NCBI GenBank assembly: GCA_963682055.1
Contig: OY821740.1
Location: 41,622,795 to 41,686,794 of the forward strand
Direction: 5' to 3'
DNA from: Primula veris
Taxonomy: Eukaryota; Streptophyta; Magnoliopsida; Ericales; Primulaceae
Length of the DNA stretch: 64,000 nucleotides
Shown: in pieces, positions 35,227-48,221 of the stretch
How positions within the stretch are numbered: the stretch's first letter is position 1
Layout: each line of letters starts with the position of its first letter
Position numbers and translations under genes: made by a program
The notes under the pieces: generated by a model
The model's database searches: none
What the model saw: only the letters and a program-made list of their open reading frames with translations
Told to the model about the DNA's origin: nothing

Positions 35227-37088
35227 ATGTCCGACCACATGCACCGCCACCACAAGTCCTCCAACAAACACAAAGCCACGTCGTCATCTGCACTAGCTCA
35301 TGAAGCTGCAGATGACGACGTGTCCTCAGGAATGCCCCACACGGGACCCACCATGGGGACCCCTTGTGGGGCATGCAAGTTCCTGAGGAGGAAGTGTGTG
35401 AGTGGATGTGTGTTTTCTCCTCATTTTGGGTCCGACCAGGGCTCGGCAAGGTTCGCGGCGGTTCATAAGGTGTTTGGAGCTAGCAATGTATCAAAGCTGT
35501 TGTTGCACATACCGATGAATAGGAGGAACGACGCGGTTGTTACTATATGTTACGAGGCGCAGGCTAGGCTGTCTGACCCCGTGTACGGTTGTGTGTCGAC
35601 TATCTTCGCGTTGCAGCAACAGGTTAATTATTCTCAGTTAGTTAGCTAAGCTACTTACTTTGGTGATTTTGTTTTAGCAAGTTATAAGTAGTTCAAGGGT
35701 CTGCAGTTGTAGTTGTTGCTGAATTTTTTTAGTTACTCAAGATGTGGATCCTTGAATAATATGATAAATGGACATAATATTTCAGTAACGTTAATGCATA
35801 CCTCCTAATACATTAAGCATTACATTAGCATACACTAAAAAAAATACTCAAATAGCGACGGGATTATTGACTGTATTTTTTGTTACGAGCTTATTAGCGA
35901 CGGTTTTTGTGACGGGTTTGTGACAGTTTAATCAATTTGCGACAGATTTGCGACAGCTTTTTAAATTAATGACATACTTGTGACAGCTTTTGACTCTCAC
36001 TAAATCAAATATCATTTTATAGTCATATACTGGTACTGTTAATTGAGACAAGTTCAGACTGTTCGTAGACCAACAAAATATTGTACAAAATTATTTTTCG
36101 GACTGTATTACAATTTACAAGGAAGTGTGCAAATTTGATTTGCCGAATTAGAAGATTACATTGTCAAAGGGGCAACTTGCAAAACTGATTAGTACATTGC
36201 ATTTTGGGGTGATTGAATGATTTTACATTGTCCTGCGTTATGTAGACAGTGCAAAAATCAAATCCTATCTTGCCAATATTTATTTATCGTGTGTCCTCCT
36301 ATTTATTTACTCTTTTTTGGGAAAAGGAATATTCAAATTCTATGATAATAATTGTAATGCCAATTTTTTCCCCTTACAAAATGATTTTCTTAATATACAA
36401 CTGCCGTAAAGCGATATAATACTATATGTTCTCTAGAATTAAGTCATAAAAGTGCACATAGTAAAGGTGAGGATATTGTTGAGTTCAATATATTTGTCTA
36501 AATTCTGCCAAATTTGTTTGAAAACTAAAAGCACCATGTGTAAAGTCATGTAAAAAGTCAAGTTTATTGATGTCACTAACCAGCATTGCATTTGTAGCCT
36601 CTAGCTTGTAACAATGTAACTGATTATTTTATGTTTAATTCAAAGTTAAAGCTATATTATGATCAAGCACGATTGAACCCATAGCCAATCGCAACATGTA
36701 GCTCTAAGTCGAATAACAACCACAAAAAAAATGATGTTTTTATTTATTTATAATTATTATCTTGTATATTCTGCAGGTGGCATCTCTCCAGACTGAGCTG
36801 ACAATGGCCCAAAGCCGACTTATGAACAGTCGGATTGTGGCTGCAAATGCATTTCCACAACAGCAGCAACAACAAGTTCCGACGATAATACAACCAACTT
36901 ATTCGAACAACTCAACAGCTTCAACGAATCTCTTAAACATGAACAATTTCAACTCAAACTTCGACTTCAGACATGAAACCGCACCGCTACAACTCTCACT
37001 GCCATGTCAGAGAGATGATCACGAAGAAGAGGATGAGAGTGGGAACCAACTCATCTCGTTTTCGAACCAGATCTTACTCCACAGATAG
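35227..37088 (+). CDS. LBD: class I LOB-domain (LBD) transcription factor
   Basis: Two exons (35227-35622 and 36777-37088) encode 235 residues. The N-terminus is His/Lys/Ser-rich ([16 protein letters not shown]). The LOB domain spans about 45-145. It has the zinc-finger-like C block C47-GA-C50-KFLRRK-C57-VSG-C61, the GAS block [17 protein letters not shown], and the leucine-zipper-like [18 protein letters not shown] that crosses the intron. All three mark class I LBDs, which are nuclear DNA-binding regulators of lateral organ and root formation, often auxin-induced. The C-terminus has a glutamine run and Asn/Ser-rich low complexity. The intron position, inside the coiled coil after QQQ, is typical of the family. 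I cannot decide the exact orthologue. A CACTA-type MITE sits in the intron and another 0.4 kb after the stop. Confidence 0.9.
35833..36024 (+). mobile_element. CACTA-type MITE in the LBD intron
   Basis: The element starts CACTAAAAAAAATACTC and ends TTTTATAGTC, and is flanked by ATA (35830-35832 and 36025-36027), a 3-bp target duplication. The body shares TAGCGACGG, GTGACAG and TTTGCGACAG with the other copies. A 3-bp duplication plus a CACTA terminus fits the CACTA superfamily. Confidence 0.75.
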
Positions 37089-37442
37089 ATAAACTGCATT
37101 TCATATATGTGTACTTATATGTTGACAACAACCTGTTTCTTCTTCCTTTCAAAAAAACTTTTTTCTTCTTGCAAATAACAGCTGATTTCCAAGTGATTGG
37201 TTTCTTCTTATTATTATCAATCATGAACAGTTTGAACTTGTCTCTATTAACAAAAGAAATGTTGCAACAAATTATAACGACAAATAACGTTATTGTCAAC
37301 GATTAAGCAGGATATCGGTCAAAAGATATACTCCATTATGTGATAAGTTAGTACATGGAAAATGATTGTTATAAAATCAATTTATCATCTTCAGTTCTCA
37401 TGATAATTAACATGAGAGATACACAAGCGGCACCACCCATGA

Positions 37443-37467
37443 TATATATATATATATATATATATAT
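37443..37467. repeat. (TA)n microsatellite
   Basis: About twelve TA units lie just left of the CACTA-type MITE at 37484. Confidence 0.9.
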
Positions 37468-37483
37468 CCGCATACGCTTGATA

Positions 37484-37675
37484 CACTATAAAATAATATT
37501 TGATTTAATGAGAGTCAAATTTGTCACAAGCCTATCACTAATTTAAAAATCTGTCACAAATCTGTCGCAAATTGACTAAACTGTCACAAAGTCGTCACAA
37601 AAACCGTCGCTAATAAGCTTATAACAAAAAATATCGTCACTAATTCCGTCACGATTTGGGTATTTTTTTATAGTG
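37484..37675 (-). mobile_element. CACTA-type MITE downstream of LBD
   Basis: The element is 192 bp, starts CACTATAAAATAAT and ends TTTTTTTATAGTG. It is flanked by perfect 3-bp ATA duplications (37481-37483 and 37676-37678). It lies in the opposite orientation to the copy in the LBD intron. It is the cleanest footprint of the family in this window. Confidence 0.85.
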
Positions 37676-37678
37676 ATA

Positions 37679-38530
37679 TATAGTGAGCAATTAATTATAT
37701 ACTGTCTAAAATGAACTAACATCCCATATTAAGAAAATAGTTTAAAAAAAATCATATATTTTAATGAAAATTTGAATGTACAGGCTTTCGCCACCTGTAT
37801 AATTAAAAAACAATTAACATATGTAATTCAGCTCCAACCATATCAACATTATAATTCGGCGACGGTACATATACTAGTACTCTATTATAGGATAGTGCAC
37901 ATAATTCATGGCATTGGTTATTATGAACAATTGGTTAAGTCTGGTCATTAATTGAGAGATCCAATCAGTTTAATTTAAAAATTTCCCATCTTACTATCTT
38001 AGTGACAAAATCTATATTGAATCTAACAACCCATCCGTAATTTGGATGTTAACACCAAAATTGGAGGTTAGTTTAACCATCCATGCTTTTAATTACTTCT
38101 ATAGATATTCATTCACTAGAATCATTACAAGATAATGGTGATATAGTGACCATCAAATAATGCTGATCTCTTTCGAAAAAATAATAATTTAAATTTACAA
38201 AAAATATCATTACTATGTGTGTGTGTAAGTAAGTGTATATATATACTAAAATGAGAATTTAAGAAAAACCAATGTTAAATGTATTTAACTAATTATACAA
38301 AGAATAAATTAGTAACAAAGTGTATATTTTTCGTAATATTGACCTAAATATAAATGTTTCGACAAATTTGTCTTTAGGTTGTATCTTCCCGTAATTTCAG
38401 GCACATTCGAAGATTGTCTATTTATATTTATTTTCTCATACTTTCTCAATATTTGTAATTCGTTACTTTTAATAACCTTCGAAAATTTCCCGGAAAATCA
38501 GAAAAAGGTGATAAGAGAGAGAGAGATAGA
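37679..38530. other. intergenic, upstream of the CAT gene
   Basis: AT-rich sequence between the MITE and the transporter ATG. A GA-rich leader (AGAGAGAGAGATAG) directly precedes the start at 38531. I see no gene. Confidence 0.5.
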
Positions 38531-41500
38531 ATGGCAAAGGAGATTTCATCATCATCATCATCATCAAGATGGGGTTTTGGATCTTTAACAAGAAGAAAAA
38601 AAGTGGAATTTCAACACAATAAACAACAGCAACAAAACAATAATAATCCTCAATTGGCTCAGAAGCTCTCTGCCTTTGACCTTGTTGCTCTTGGTAATTA
38701 ACATACAAACATTATAATTATTTATACATACTCATTTATTCAATTTCTTTCCTGTTTATACCCATGTTTCTGAAATAATAATAAAAAAACTTAGCTAAAA
38801 CGTTTCTGCAGGAGCTATGCTAAAAGCCTAAAAAGCATAAGCTTTTTTGGGTTACAAAGCGTAAGCTTTATCGGGTTAAAAAGCATAAGCTTTATCGGGT
38901 TACAAAGTATAAGCTTTATCGGGTTTCAAAGCATAAGCTTTATTTGGTTACAATGCATAAGCTTTATGGCTTAGAAAGCATAAGCTTTGTCGGGTTACAA
39001 ACCATATGCTTTATCGGCTTAAAAAGCATAAGCTTTATGGGTTACAATTTGCAAACCATATGCTTTACCGGCTTAAAAAGCATAAGCTTTATCGGGTTAC
39101 TAAGTATAAGCTTTATCGGGTTACTAAGTATAAGCTTTATCGGGTTACAAAGTATAAGCTTTATCGGTTTTAAAGACATAAGCTTTATCGGTTTTAAAGA
39201 CATAAGCTTTATCAGTTACAAACCATAAGCATTATCGGGTTACAACGCATTAGCGTTATCGGGGTACAAACCATGAGCCTATCTGATTTCAAAGCATAAG
39301 CATTATCGGGTTACAATTTATAAGCTTTATCGGATTAGAAAGCAGTGGCGGAGCTAGGGTTCGGATATGGGGATGATGGAATTCATAAAAATATACAGGA
39401 GGGGATAAACCACTATTTTTATAAATTTAAATGTAAAATATATACTGACCCGTAGTTATAATATGGGGGTGACTGTAGCTATTGCCGCACCCTCCTAAAT
39501 GCTCCCATGTTACAAAGCATAAGCTTTATCGGCTTAAAAAGTGTGAACGCCTGCTTTCTTCAGCTTAAGATCAAGCTTTCTTCAGATTACGTCTCTTACT
39601 GTAAATATGTGTTCCCATAACTGACCAACACACTAAAAAGAGAAATACTAAACCTTCATTTCATAGCATGACAATATTGTTTTTGTTGTTTTTGAGCCCT
39701 ACTTGCGCATAATTGAGGTTGAATTGTTTTTTCATAACTATTTAGTGTACTACCAACTTATGATTATACTAGGTAGTTGTGAACTGCAACGTTCGTTTAC
39801 CATTGCTAACTTTTGTAGGTTGGTGTACAAATTAGAAATCTGTTGATACTTTAGTGTATATACTAATTAACTCTCCAAATCACAATTTTGCGCAGTAATA
39901 AGTATAAGTAATAAGTATACATTGTAGAGTGGAGACAGATACCCATAATACACACACAGACACACTCGCTTGAGTGCGAGTGTGTGTATGTTGTGTGCGC
40001 GTTTGTGTTTGTGTATTTTTCCATAATTGACTACCGCATTCGAAATCAAATGCTAAACCTACAGGCTACAATATAGTGTGAAAATGTGGATTTTATAATT
40101 TTCGATCTGCACTGACATTAATGTGTTTTTATTTCTTTAAAATGTTTGGACTAGTGTTTATGAACTAGATCGTGTATATATATAGTTGCATAAGACTATC
40201 GCTGATCAAGGCTTGTTTGGTTTCAGCTTCTAAATCTCAGTATTTTGGGTTTGCTTTTAAGGTTTGTTGTATTTGTCTGCACAGGGTTAAGAGCTTAGAT
40301 CTTTTTGGGTCTTTGGCCTGAAAACTGACTCATGTGTTCCGATTTGTTGGTTACTTCGTTGACAAAACAGTAAAAAGTGAAAGAAAAGACCAGATATTTT
40401 TTTCAATGATTGTCAATTTAGTTTACTTAAAAGTTGCAGCCAAACAAGCTCTCTTATATAGTTTTGCAGACATAATTGAGTATAATGATAATCTAATCAA
40501 ACGCTTACACCAAAAATACTAAAAAGTGAAAGAAAAGACCAGATATTTTTTTAGGCCTTAGTAAAGTATATGGGTCATCTTGTTTTCTTTTGTCCCCTTC
40601 TAGTATCTGGTTTCAACATTCAAATGTTTTCTACTTCAGTAATGCAATGAGGAGCTCTTGAATATGTAACTTAATTCAAAAAGCCCGAAAAATAAACTTT
40701 TAGCTAGAAATCTTGATCGATGACTGCAATTGTTTAAGTTGTATAACTGTATCAAAGACTACATTTTGCCAACTGCCATTTGGTTATTCTTAGGGAGCTT
40801 GCCATAGTGGTGGCATTTTTCAGATTTTAATCTTAACTGGAAAATAATATTTTTCATTGTTGTTCTGTTCCGGTGCCATAATATTCTTACTTTTACCATG
40901 CTGAAATTGATTAGGAGTTGGATCAACAATTGGAGCTGGAGTATATATACTAATTGGTACAGTTGCTAGAGAGCAAACGGGTCCTGGAATAGTTTTCTCT
41001 TTCCTTGTAGGTGGAATTGCTGCTGCACTTTCCGCATTTTGCTATGCGGAGCTTGCATGCCGTTGCCCATCTGCTGGAAGTGCATATCATTATTCATATC
41101 TATGTGTAGGAGAAGGGTATGTTTAGCTGGATCAAAATATTTGGGTTTGTTTGGTTTGTGTTGCTTAGTATTTTCGTCTACTATATTGAAACTTCTGAAA
41201 ATTTATATAATAGCTTTCTTTCTCAGGGAAAACTACTTGCTTTTGATCTTTAAATCTTGGGTGTTTTTTAGGAAATATTTTCTGAGATCCGATTCGGTTC
41301 CGCAAATTGCATTTCCTGCAGTTTTTCCATTCTTTATAATCAGCAATTAGTTATTCATAGGTGCTGACCATAGAAGAAGACTACTAGCTTTTTTAGGCAT
41401 CATTTACTAAAACTTCTGGTTTCATGAAATACCTCTATGAAAAAAGGAATATTTTTAAAACAGTTTACAGGCTTAAATACTTTCTGTACAATTTCTCTTG

Positions 41501-44500
41501 TCAATACTCTGAGAAATTTACTTGTTTCTCTCAGCGTTGCTTGGCTGATCGGATGGGCTTTGCTACTTGAATATACACTTGGTAGTGCAGCTGTTGCCCG
41601 AGGCGTCTCTCCAAATCTGGTGCATTGTCTTTACCATCACTTCCTAACTTTTGCTTAATGCTTATATATATCCGTCTACGATAATACAGGCATACAGTAA
41701 CTCGCATGTGATGAATTATACATGATATAACTAATAAGTATGTAAATTATGTATTTATTACTTCCAGTCTCTGAAGTGCTTGATATGGATTTTGTAAAGA
41801 TTTAGAGCTTTACTCTTTTATTTTACAAGGAAATTGGTATTGAAAAATGTTTATGTTCAAATTATATGCTTTATTTATATTTTTGTGTAGAAGTCTGGTT
41901 TCAAAATCGGTATCTTTGACTGATAGAAGTTAAAAGTGCCACTATTGAAACTTTTCGAGAAAAAAAACTCACGACGTTGAAAAAGAGGCAATAAAACAAA
42001 TTATTTAGACAAGATATGTGTGAAAAATGAATCTATAAGTCATTAATCAATTTTTGGTCTTACATGATATTTTTTTCATTTCTACAGGCCTTGTTCCTGG
42101 GGGGTGAGGATAAACTTCCCGCTATATTAGCTCGTCAGACCATTTCTGGTATTGTGGTTGATCCATGTGCAGCCATTTTTGTTTGCTTTGTTGCTGCTCT
42201 TCTTTGTCTTGGGATCAAGGAGGTATAGCTGCATCAAATGTTTATGTGCGTCCGATTCTCATCATATTCTCCTGTAATCTGAAATAAAATTTTGTTTTAT
42301 TAACTTCTGACAAAGAATAAATGTTATTGCTTACTGGTTTAATTTGGCAGAGTTCATCTGTACAAACTATTGTGACGTCTGTGAATATTGCAGCCATGAT
42401 TTTCATCGTAGTAGCTGGTTTATATATTGGTTGCACCACTGGATGGGTTGGATATGATCTTCCCAATGGGTATTAAGTGGTTTTGCAACTGTTCCTTTTT
42501 TTTTTCCTTTTCCAATGATTATATAGACAGTAGACTTATACAAGTGGATTTAATTTGTTTTTCTAAAATTGTAGGTACTTCCCTTTTGGAGTGAATAGAA
42601 TTTTTGGTGCGTCAGCTACTCTGTTCTATTCATATGTTGGCTTTGATGCAGTTGCTAGCACAGCAGAGGAGGTACATTGAATATGATGAAATTGTTACCT
42701 AACTTTGTGGAAAAATGATTTTGTTATAAGAAAAGAGGTGGTGAAATGAGATTTTTTATGTATGTCACATTCTTACTCATACATAAGATGGAATAAAGTT
42801 CCTGTAACACTATTCAATATAAAACCATTGTACACAAAATAACTGTAATCACTTATTTTGATGCCAATATTCTATCAAGTTGTTGATAGATGTGATTACT
42901 TAACCGGATTTTCCTCCATATTTTTTTATGATTTTCTTCGTTTCAATTTTGGTCATTTGGAATTTTTTTTCGTCTATTGATAGTTTCTTAGATATTGGCT
43001 ATTGGTAGGTGATGAACCCTAAGCAAGACTTGCCGATTGGTATAGGGCTTGCATTGTCGATTTGTTGCATCCTATATATGCTTGTATCCGCTGTTATCGT
43101 TGGAATTGTACCATACTACTTGCTTAATCCGGACACTCCAATCTCCTCAGCATTTTCTAGCTACGGGATGGATTGGGCTGCGTAAGAATTTTACAATATG
43201 TTGTTTTTAGTTTACTCAATAAACATCTTTTAATTCAAACCATTTTTTATACTATCACCTTGGCTCAATTGCAGGTACATAGTTGCAACTGGGGCAATTA
43301 CTTCTCTTTGCTCAGGTTTGATTGGGGGGATTCTTCCCCAGGTAATTGTAATTGCTTTCTTTTTTGTAATTTCATGTAAAAAAAAATTGTAACTAGGCAC
43401 CTATTCAGTCATGTAGTATTTTTATTAAACATTTGGGACCAGGGACACAATGGACGTTTTGGTTACAAATGTGCTTGGATTAGTTTAAATGTAATGTTTT
43501 TTTACCTCACTTTTTAATCATAAACGTTACAACGTTGGTACATACTATACCAAATATTTTCTTTGAAACCTTTGCTGATTAAGTTTTCCTCTTACATTCA
43601 CTCATGCAACATCTTTTTATTGCATTACTGGTGCATATTTTCCTTTGTCTTAGTAATTTTTAGTATATATCCTGTAGTAATTGTAACGTGCAATGTTGCT
43701 CTCCTATCACCTTCATAACAGCCACGTCTTCTTATGGCAATGTCTAGAGATGGGTTGTTACCATATTTCTTTTCCGATATCAACCACCGCACAAAAGTAC
43801 CTGTGAAGAGCACATTAGTGACTGGGGCAGCTGCTGCTTTGCTGGCATTTCTAATGGATATTGAACAATTAGCAGGCATGGTAAGTGATAATGTTTTTGT
43901 GAAAAAAATCCTTTTAGTTTTTAAATCCGTTTCTTTTAAACATGAAATGAAATTGGTTGTTTGAGCAGGTAAGCGTGGGGACCTTGTTAGCTTTTACAAG
44001 TGTTGCAATTTCGGTTTTGATATTAAGATACATCCCAGGAAAGGAAGTCGAAATTCCACCATCAATTCTTGATTCTGTACATTCAGTTTCTATTATATCT
44101 AAAGACACTTTTGGCTCGTCGTGTGATAGCTCTGAACCTTTACTTGGTAATTTGAAAGGTTTAGTTGGGCACTCAAGGGGAAAAGTAACCCAAGGTGTGT
44201 GTAAATTGATTTCTCTTTAATGTTGTTGTGGATCTTAACTTTCAAGACAGTTTATTTGCTGTTAATTGATATGTAAATAGTCGTTTTCTGTTGCATGTTT
44301 CTCTTGATATGTAAATAGTATATCAAATCCCCTAGACCAACAAAGAGATCTTTATAAAAAATGTGCCTATATATAGAAAAATGTTTTATTTCTTGTTGTT
44401 TAGAAAAACTTCTGCTGTTTTATTTTATTTTATTATCATGGTGCTTTGTACAAAGTGACGCTACATTTGCATTCAAGTTTACACAGAACATCTAGTTATC

Positions 44501-46044
44501 TAGACCTTAAGCATTAAGCCGATTGAAAACACTCTTGACTTTCAAATTAACTGCTACATGCACATCATTATTCATATACAGAGTATTGTATGGCTATCAC
44601 ATACCTGTTGCCTTCTGCATATAACCATTAATAATTTATTCCCGATTTTGTGACACTCCAGCTTTCTTAATTATTTATTTTCAGGCAAACAAGATACAGT
44701 GAGAAGGTGGAAAATTGCTGCTTGGTGCATAGCCCTTGTATGCATTGGAGCATTGGCACTTTCATCTGCTGTTTCAGCTGACAGCCTTCATCGGTATGCA
44801 CATTTTTCATCTTCTTTTGATATCTTTTAATTTCTTAATTTCAAGTACTGAACATGATAGTTTCCTCGGAATCTTTTTAAATATTTTGTACACTTACCAA
44901 AAAAACTGTGGGCAAGTTTGTACCCGAGGAACCTCATTTTTGTTATGGAAGACCGTCACTATCTCAACTTGACACCAAACTATCTTCTAAAATGGACATT
45001 CTTGGAACAGTTAGTGATCCCAGATAATCACCATTTAACGTGTTTGTCACTGTTAGCATATGTTTCCTTGTGGAATTAAATGTCAGTTTTGGTTTAAACT
45101 GAAATGTTCTCGGCACGAATAATGATCCCTAAGCCTTTTATAACTTCTCAATATCTAATTCTTATTTCCAAAAAAAAGTATGTAGTATTGATAAAATGAA
45201 ACAAGGTTTTGCTTCTGTGTTTCTAAGTTTTCTCCTTTTCTTTTTCAAGACTAACTTTATACTAGTATTTGTCAACTTTGCCAGCACTGTTCGCTTCATT
45301 TTGTTTGGAGCAGGTGGTATTCTATGGTGTAGCAGTTTGATTTCGCTCAGCTCCGTTGATCAAGATGATTCATGGCATAGTTTTAGTAATTCCGGAGGTA
45401 TTTCAAATCTTCTTTACTACATGATCAAAGAATTCTTATCACTTAGTTATCAGTGAGCTTTCTTCTAAAAAGAGTAAAAATAGAGATTTGACTAGACACA
45501 TTGGTCTAAAACTACCTTGAAATGATACGTGAAAAAAGGATACTCTAAGATTTGCCTGGTGTTTGTATATACCGGATTACTGATACAGGCTCTGACTTGA
45601 GATTTAAGTCCTCGACTCCATTTTGCGACGATATTAAATACTATAATCATAATAAAAAATATTAATTTCTGCTTAAATCCCCAAATTTCCAACATACTTT
45701 GTATTTGTAAGAGTTCTAACTTAATATGGTTAAATCATGTTATTTTTTTCAGGTTTCATTTGCCCGTTTGTTCCCTTCTTGCCTGCTACTTGCATTCTCG
45801 TGAACACATACTTGCTGATAAACCTCGGGTAGGAACCTCTCTTTCTCTTTCTCTCTCACCTTGGAAATTCAGGACATGATTTAATGTGCTGATTTGTCAA
45901 TTGTTTGAAACACTCAGAACTGGAACATGGATCAGAGTCTCGATATGGCTTGTGGTTGGGATTGTAGTCTATGCACTTTATGGCCGTACACACAGTTTGT
46001 TGCATAAAGACTATATGCCAGTTAAACAAACTGATGAGAGGTAA
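38531..46044 (+). CDS. CAT2: cationic amino-acid transporter, vacuolar CAT2/CAT4 type
   Basis: Fourteen exons join in frame to about 616 residues: 38531-38693, 40915-41116, 41535-41619, 42088-42222, 42351-42469, 42575-42671, 43009-43181, 43275-43341, 43722-43880, 43969-44194, 44685-44793, 45285-45397, 45753-45828 and 45918-46044. The protein is a multi-pass APC-superfamily permease. Family landmarks are [20 protein letters not shown] in the first membrane helix, [71 protein letters not shown] and [15 protein letters not shown] long loop ([15 protein letters not shown] onward) precedes the last helices. The N-terminus has a poly-Ser run from a TCA microsatellite and a Gln/Asn run. CAT2 and CAT4 relatives sit mainly in the vacuole membrane and move basic amino acids. 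Intron 1 carries a 24-bp minisatellite. The choice between CAT2 and CAT4 is uncertain. Confidence 0.9.
38826..39540 (+). repeat. 24-bp minisatellite (AAGCTT repeats) in CAT intron 1
   Basis: About 22 units of roughly 24 bp, consensus GCATAAGCTTTATCGGGTTA, run from 38826 to 39340, with one more unit at 39515-39540. Most units contain the palindrome AAGCTT. An unrelated piece starting GCAGTGGCGGAGCTAGG (39344-39510) splits the array. Unit ends vary (ACAA, AAAA, TTAA), showing local expansion. The repetitive ORF it produces is not a gene. Confidence 0.9.
40205..40460. mobile_element. MITE-like element in CAT intron 1
   Basis: GGCTTGTTTGGTTTCAGC near 40210 and GCAGCCAAACAAGCTC near 40437 form an inverted pair about 230 bp apart, a terminus style common to plant hAT-type MITEs. 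A 32-bp direct repeat (AAAAAGTGAAAGAAAAGACC and on) at about 40372 and 40520 lies partly outside it. The ends are not precise. Confidence 0.4.
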
Positions 46045-46938
46045 TTGCACTTCGCTGTAACATCCCTCGGTTTAGGATGTTTCCCAAATTGTTGTAGACT
46101 AAATTGTACTGTAATTGACAAAACAGTCCATCTACCAATATGTGAATTGTACTCCATTATATATTCTGTAAAACATCTAGTGTAGGACGCTTTTGCTACT
46201 CTAGTTTCTCAAAAGTACTGAACATTCGGCATAACAGTGTGTACTCTGAACCAATGTTTTAAATAGCGATATCGCTAGCGTAGCGTTTTTTCGAAAGAAA
46301 CGCTAAAAGCGCTAATAGCGTTGCTACATAGCGCTTTGCGGTGTATTTTTTTTTGCCTAATATGCACTAAACTTTAGAATATATAATAATAATAAAAGAA
46401 ATGTATACTTATATTAAATAGTAATAAAAAAAAATTGTTGTTGGTGAGTTTCGAACTTGAGTCTGTTGGAAATTACAGCACTGTCTCAACCATCTGGACT
46501 GCACACACTTTTATGAAAATTACACAATATATATTAATTATTTAGATCCACCGTTTTTTTTCCTAACTCGCTATTTACGTTTTTGGTCCAGAATTTTACG
46601 CTTTTGGTCCACTATAGCGCGATTTTAGCGCAATTCCAGCCAAATAGTGGTTTTTCGTTGCGTTTTTTTCCCAAAAAGCGCTATTTCGCGCTATATAACG
46701 CGATTTTAAAAACATTGCTCTGAACCTATCAATTTATGATTAAATGTTTTTTATTGCTATCCGTGTAAATTGGGGACTTTTACATGCAAGTCCCACAAAT
46801 TTGTACACGTTAATGTTTTATTTACAAAGAGAATTGATGTATGCATTGCATGCACTAATTTACCCCGCCATTTGACCCAGTCTTTCCAAAATAACATGGC
46901 ATGACCGGGTAATTAGGCGGCGTAAAAGAACTTATATT
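46045..46938. other. intergenic between convergent CAT and polygalacturonase genes
   Basis: Contains the 3' UTR of the CAT gene and the hAT-type MITE at 46252-46717. The polygalacturonase 3' end enters from the right. Confidence 0.6.
46252..46717. mobile_element. hAT-type MITE with 8-bp target duplication
   Basis: The 466-bp element starts CAATGTTTTAAATAGCG and ends CGCGATTTTAAAAACATTG, an imperfect inverted pair continued by GCGTAGCGTTTTTT-like sequence. It is flanked by CTCTGAAC at 46244-46251 and 46718-46725. An 8-bp duplication with CA...TG termini fits the hAT superfamily. The interior is AT-rich with many AGCGC motifs near the ends. It includes a tRNA-like pair on the minus strand: a box A-like TGGTTGAGACAG (46481-46492) and a box B-like AGTTCGAAACT (46447-46457). 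Confidence 0.75.
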
Positions 46939-48184
46939 CTACAGACAACTTCTAGGGACATTGGTTCCGCTAGTTGTTCCACCTATGTGTTTACATACTG
47001 CTTGAGCTGGTTTCTTGGAATAAGTTAGCTTAATATCTTGCAATTTAATTCCCTTACACGGATTGCTAGGACTACAATCAAATACCACTGCCACTTCTGA
47101 AGCCGATGTACCTTGTATATTCTTGTATGTCACTCCACTAATTTTCACTCCAGAAGTCTGCTCAGATTAAAAAAAAAATATATCAGTACAAATATCCAAA
47201 GTTAAATTACAAATGGTGTGTCAAAACTTGAAACTGTGTCATAAGCTCACCTGTCCAGGACAGCCTTGGTTATTGGGGCAGTAGTTCTGGTCGATAATGA
47301 TCGGGTTTAGCACATTTCTCATTACAATATTTTGGAACACAATGTCTTTCACATATGCTTTGCTTGCTCTTGCCCATGATTTTATACGGACACCATTGTC
47401 GGTTTTTGTAAAGACCGAATTTGATAGTGTCACATTTTGGACCCCATCCTCGTTAAAATCCCTTGCTAAGCTTCCAATGCTGCAACAAGGTACAAGTTAA
47501 TTCGAGATGTTCAGAAGGACCTAAGTTTGATACCTGTCCTTTTCCTAAATCCTAATACAGTAATATTCTTAGTGTGTATTTGATAAGTAATTACCAAAGT
47601 GGCTTGTTTGGTGAAATAAAAAAGTATACTTTTGTCTACTTAACTTTTTGTTTAAATACATTTTGGAGGTAACAAAAAACTTGTATATTTACAAAAAATA
47701 AATATTATTATAAGTTTTTTTTTATTGATTCTGGCTTATAGCTAAAAAAAAATTCAACTAGTTAAATCCACTACTCCCAATACTTAAAAAATACATTTTT
47801 GACCACTAAGGTAAATTTTATTACTTATAAATATATACCTGATACCATGGCCTGGACCACAGACTATTTTGTCCATCAACAAATTCCTGGTGCCCGGACC
47901 AATTGATATACAGTCATCTCCTGTCTTTATGGTACTCCCAGTAATAGTAACACCTGTAGATAACTGCATGTGAATTCCATCGGTGTTTGGGCTTTGATCA
48001 GGTGCTGTGATCTTCACGTTACGGATCAAAATATTGTTGCAGTTATTGATTGAGATGTGCACCGCTTGGCTGTTGATTGACGTTAAGCCGGTCACAACGA
48101 CGTTGTTGGCCCAGTTGAATGTTATCGACTGCATGTTATATGAGACAGATTAGGAGGGGTATGTAAGTGTTTTATATGAGAGAT

Positions 48185-48221
<37 letters not shown>

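Noticed and set aside
38944..39228. 94-codon repetitive ORF (SISFIGL repeats)
   Set aside because: It is a reading frame through the 24-bp minisatellite in CAT intron 1.
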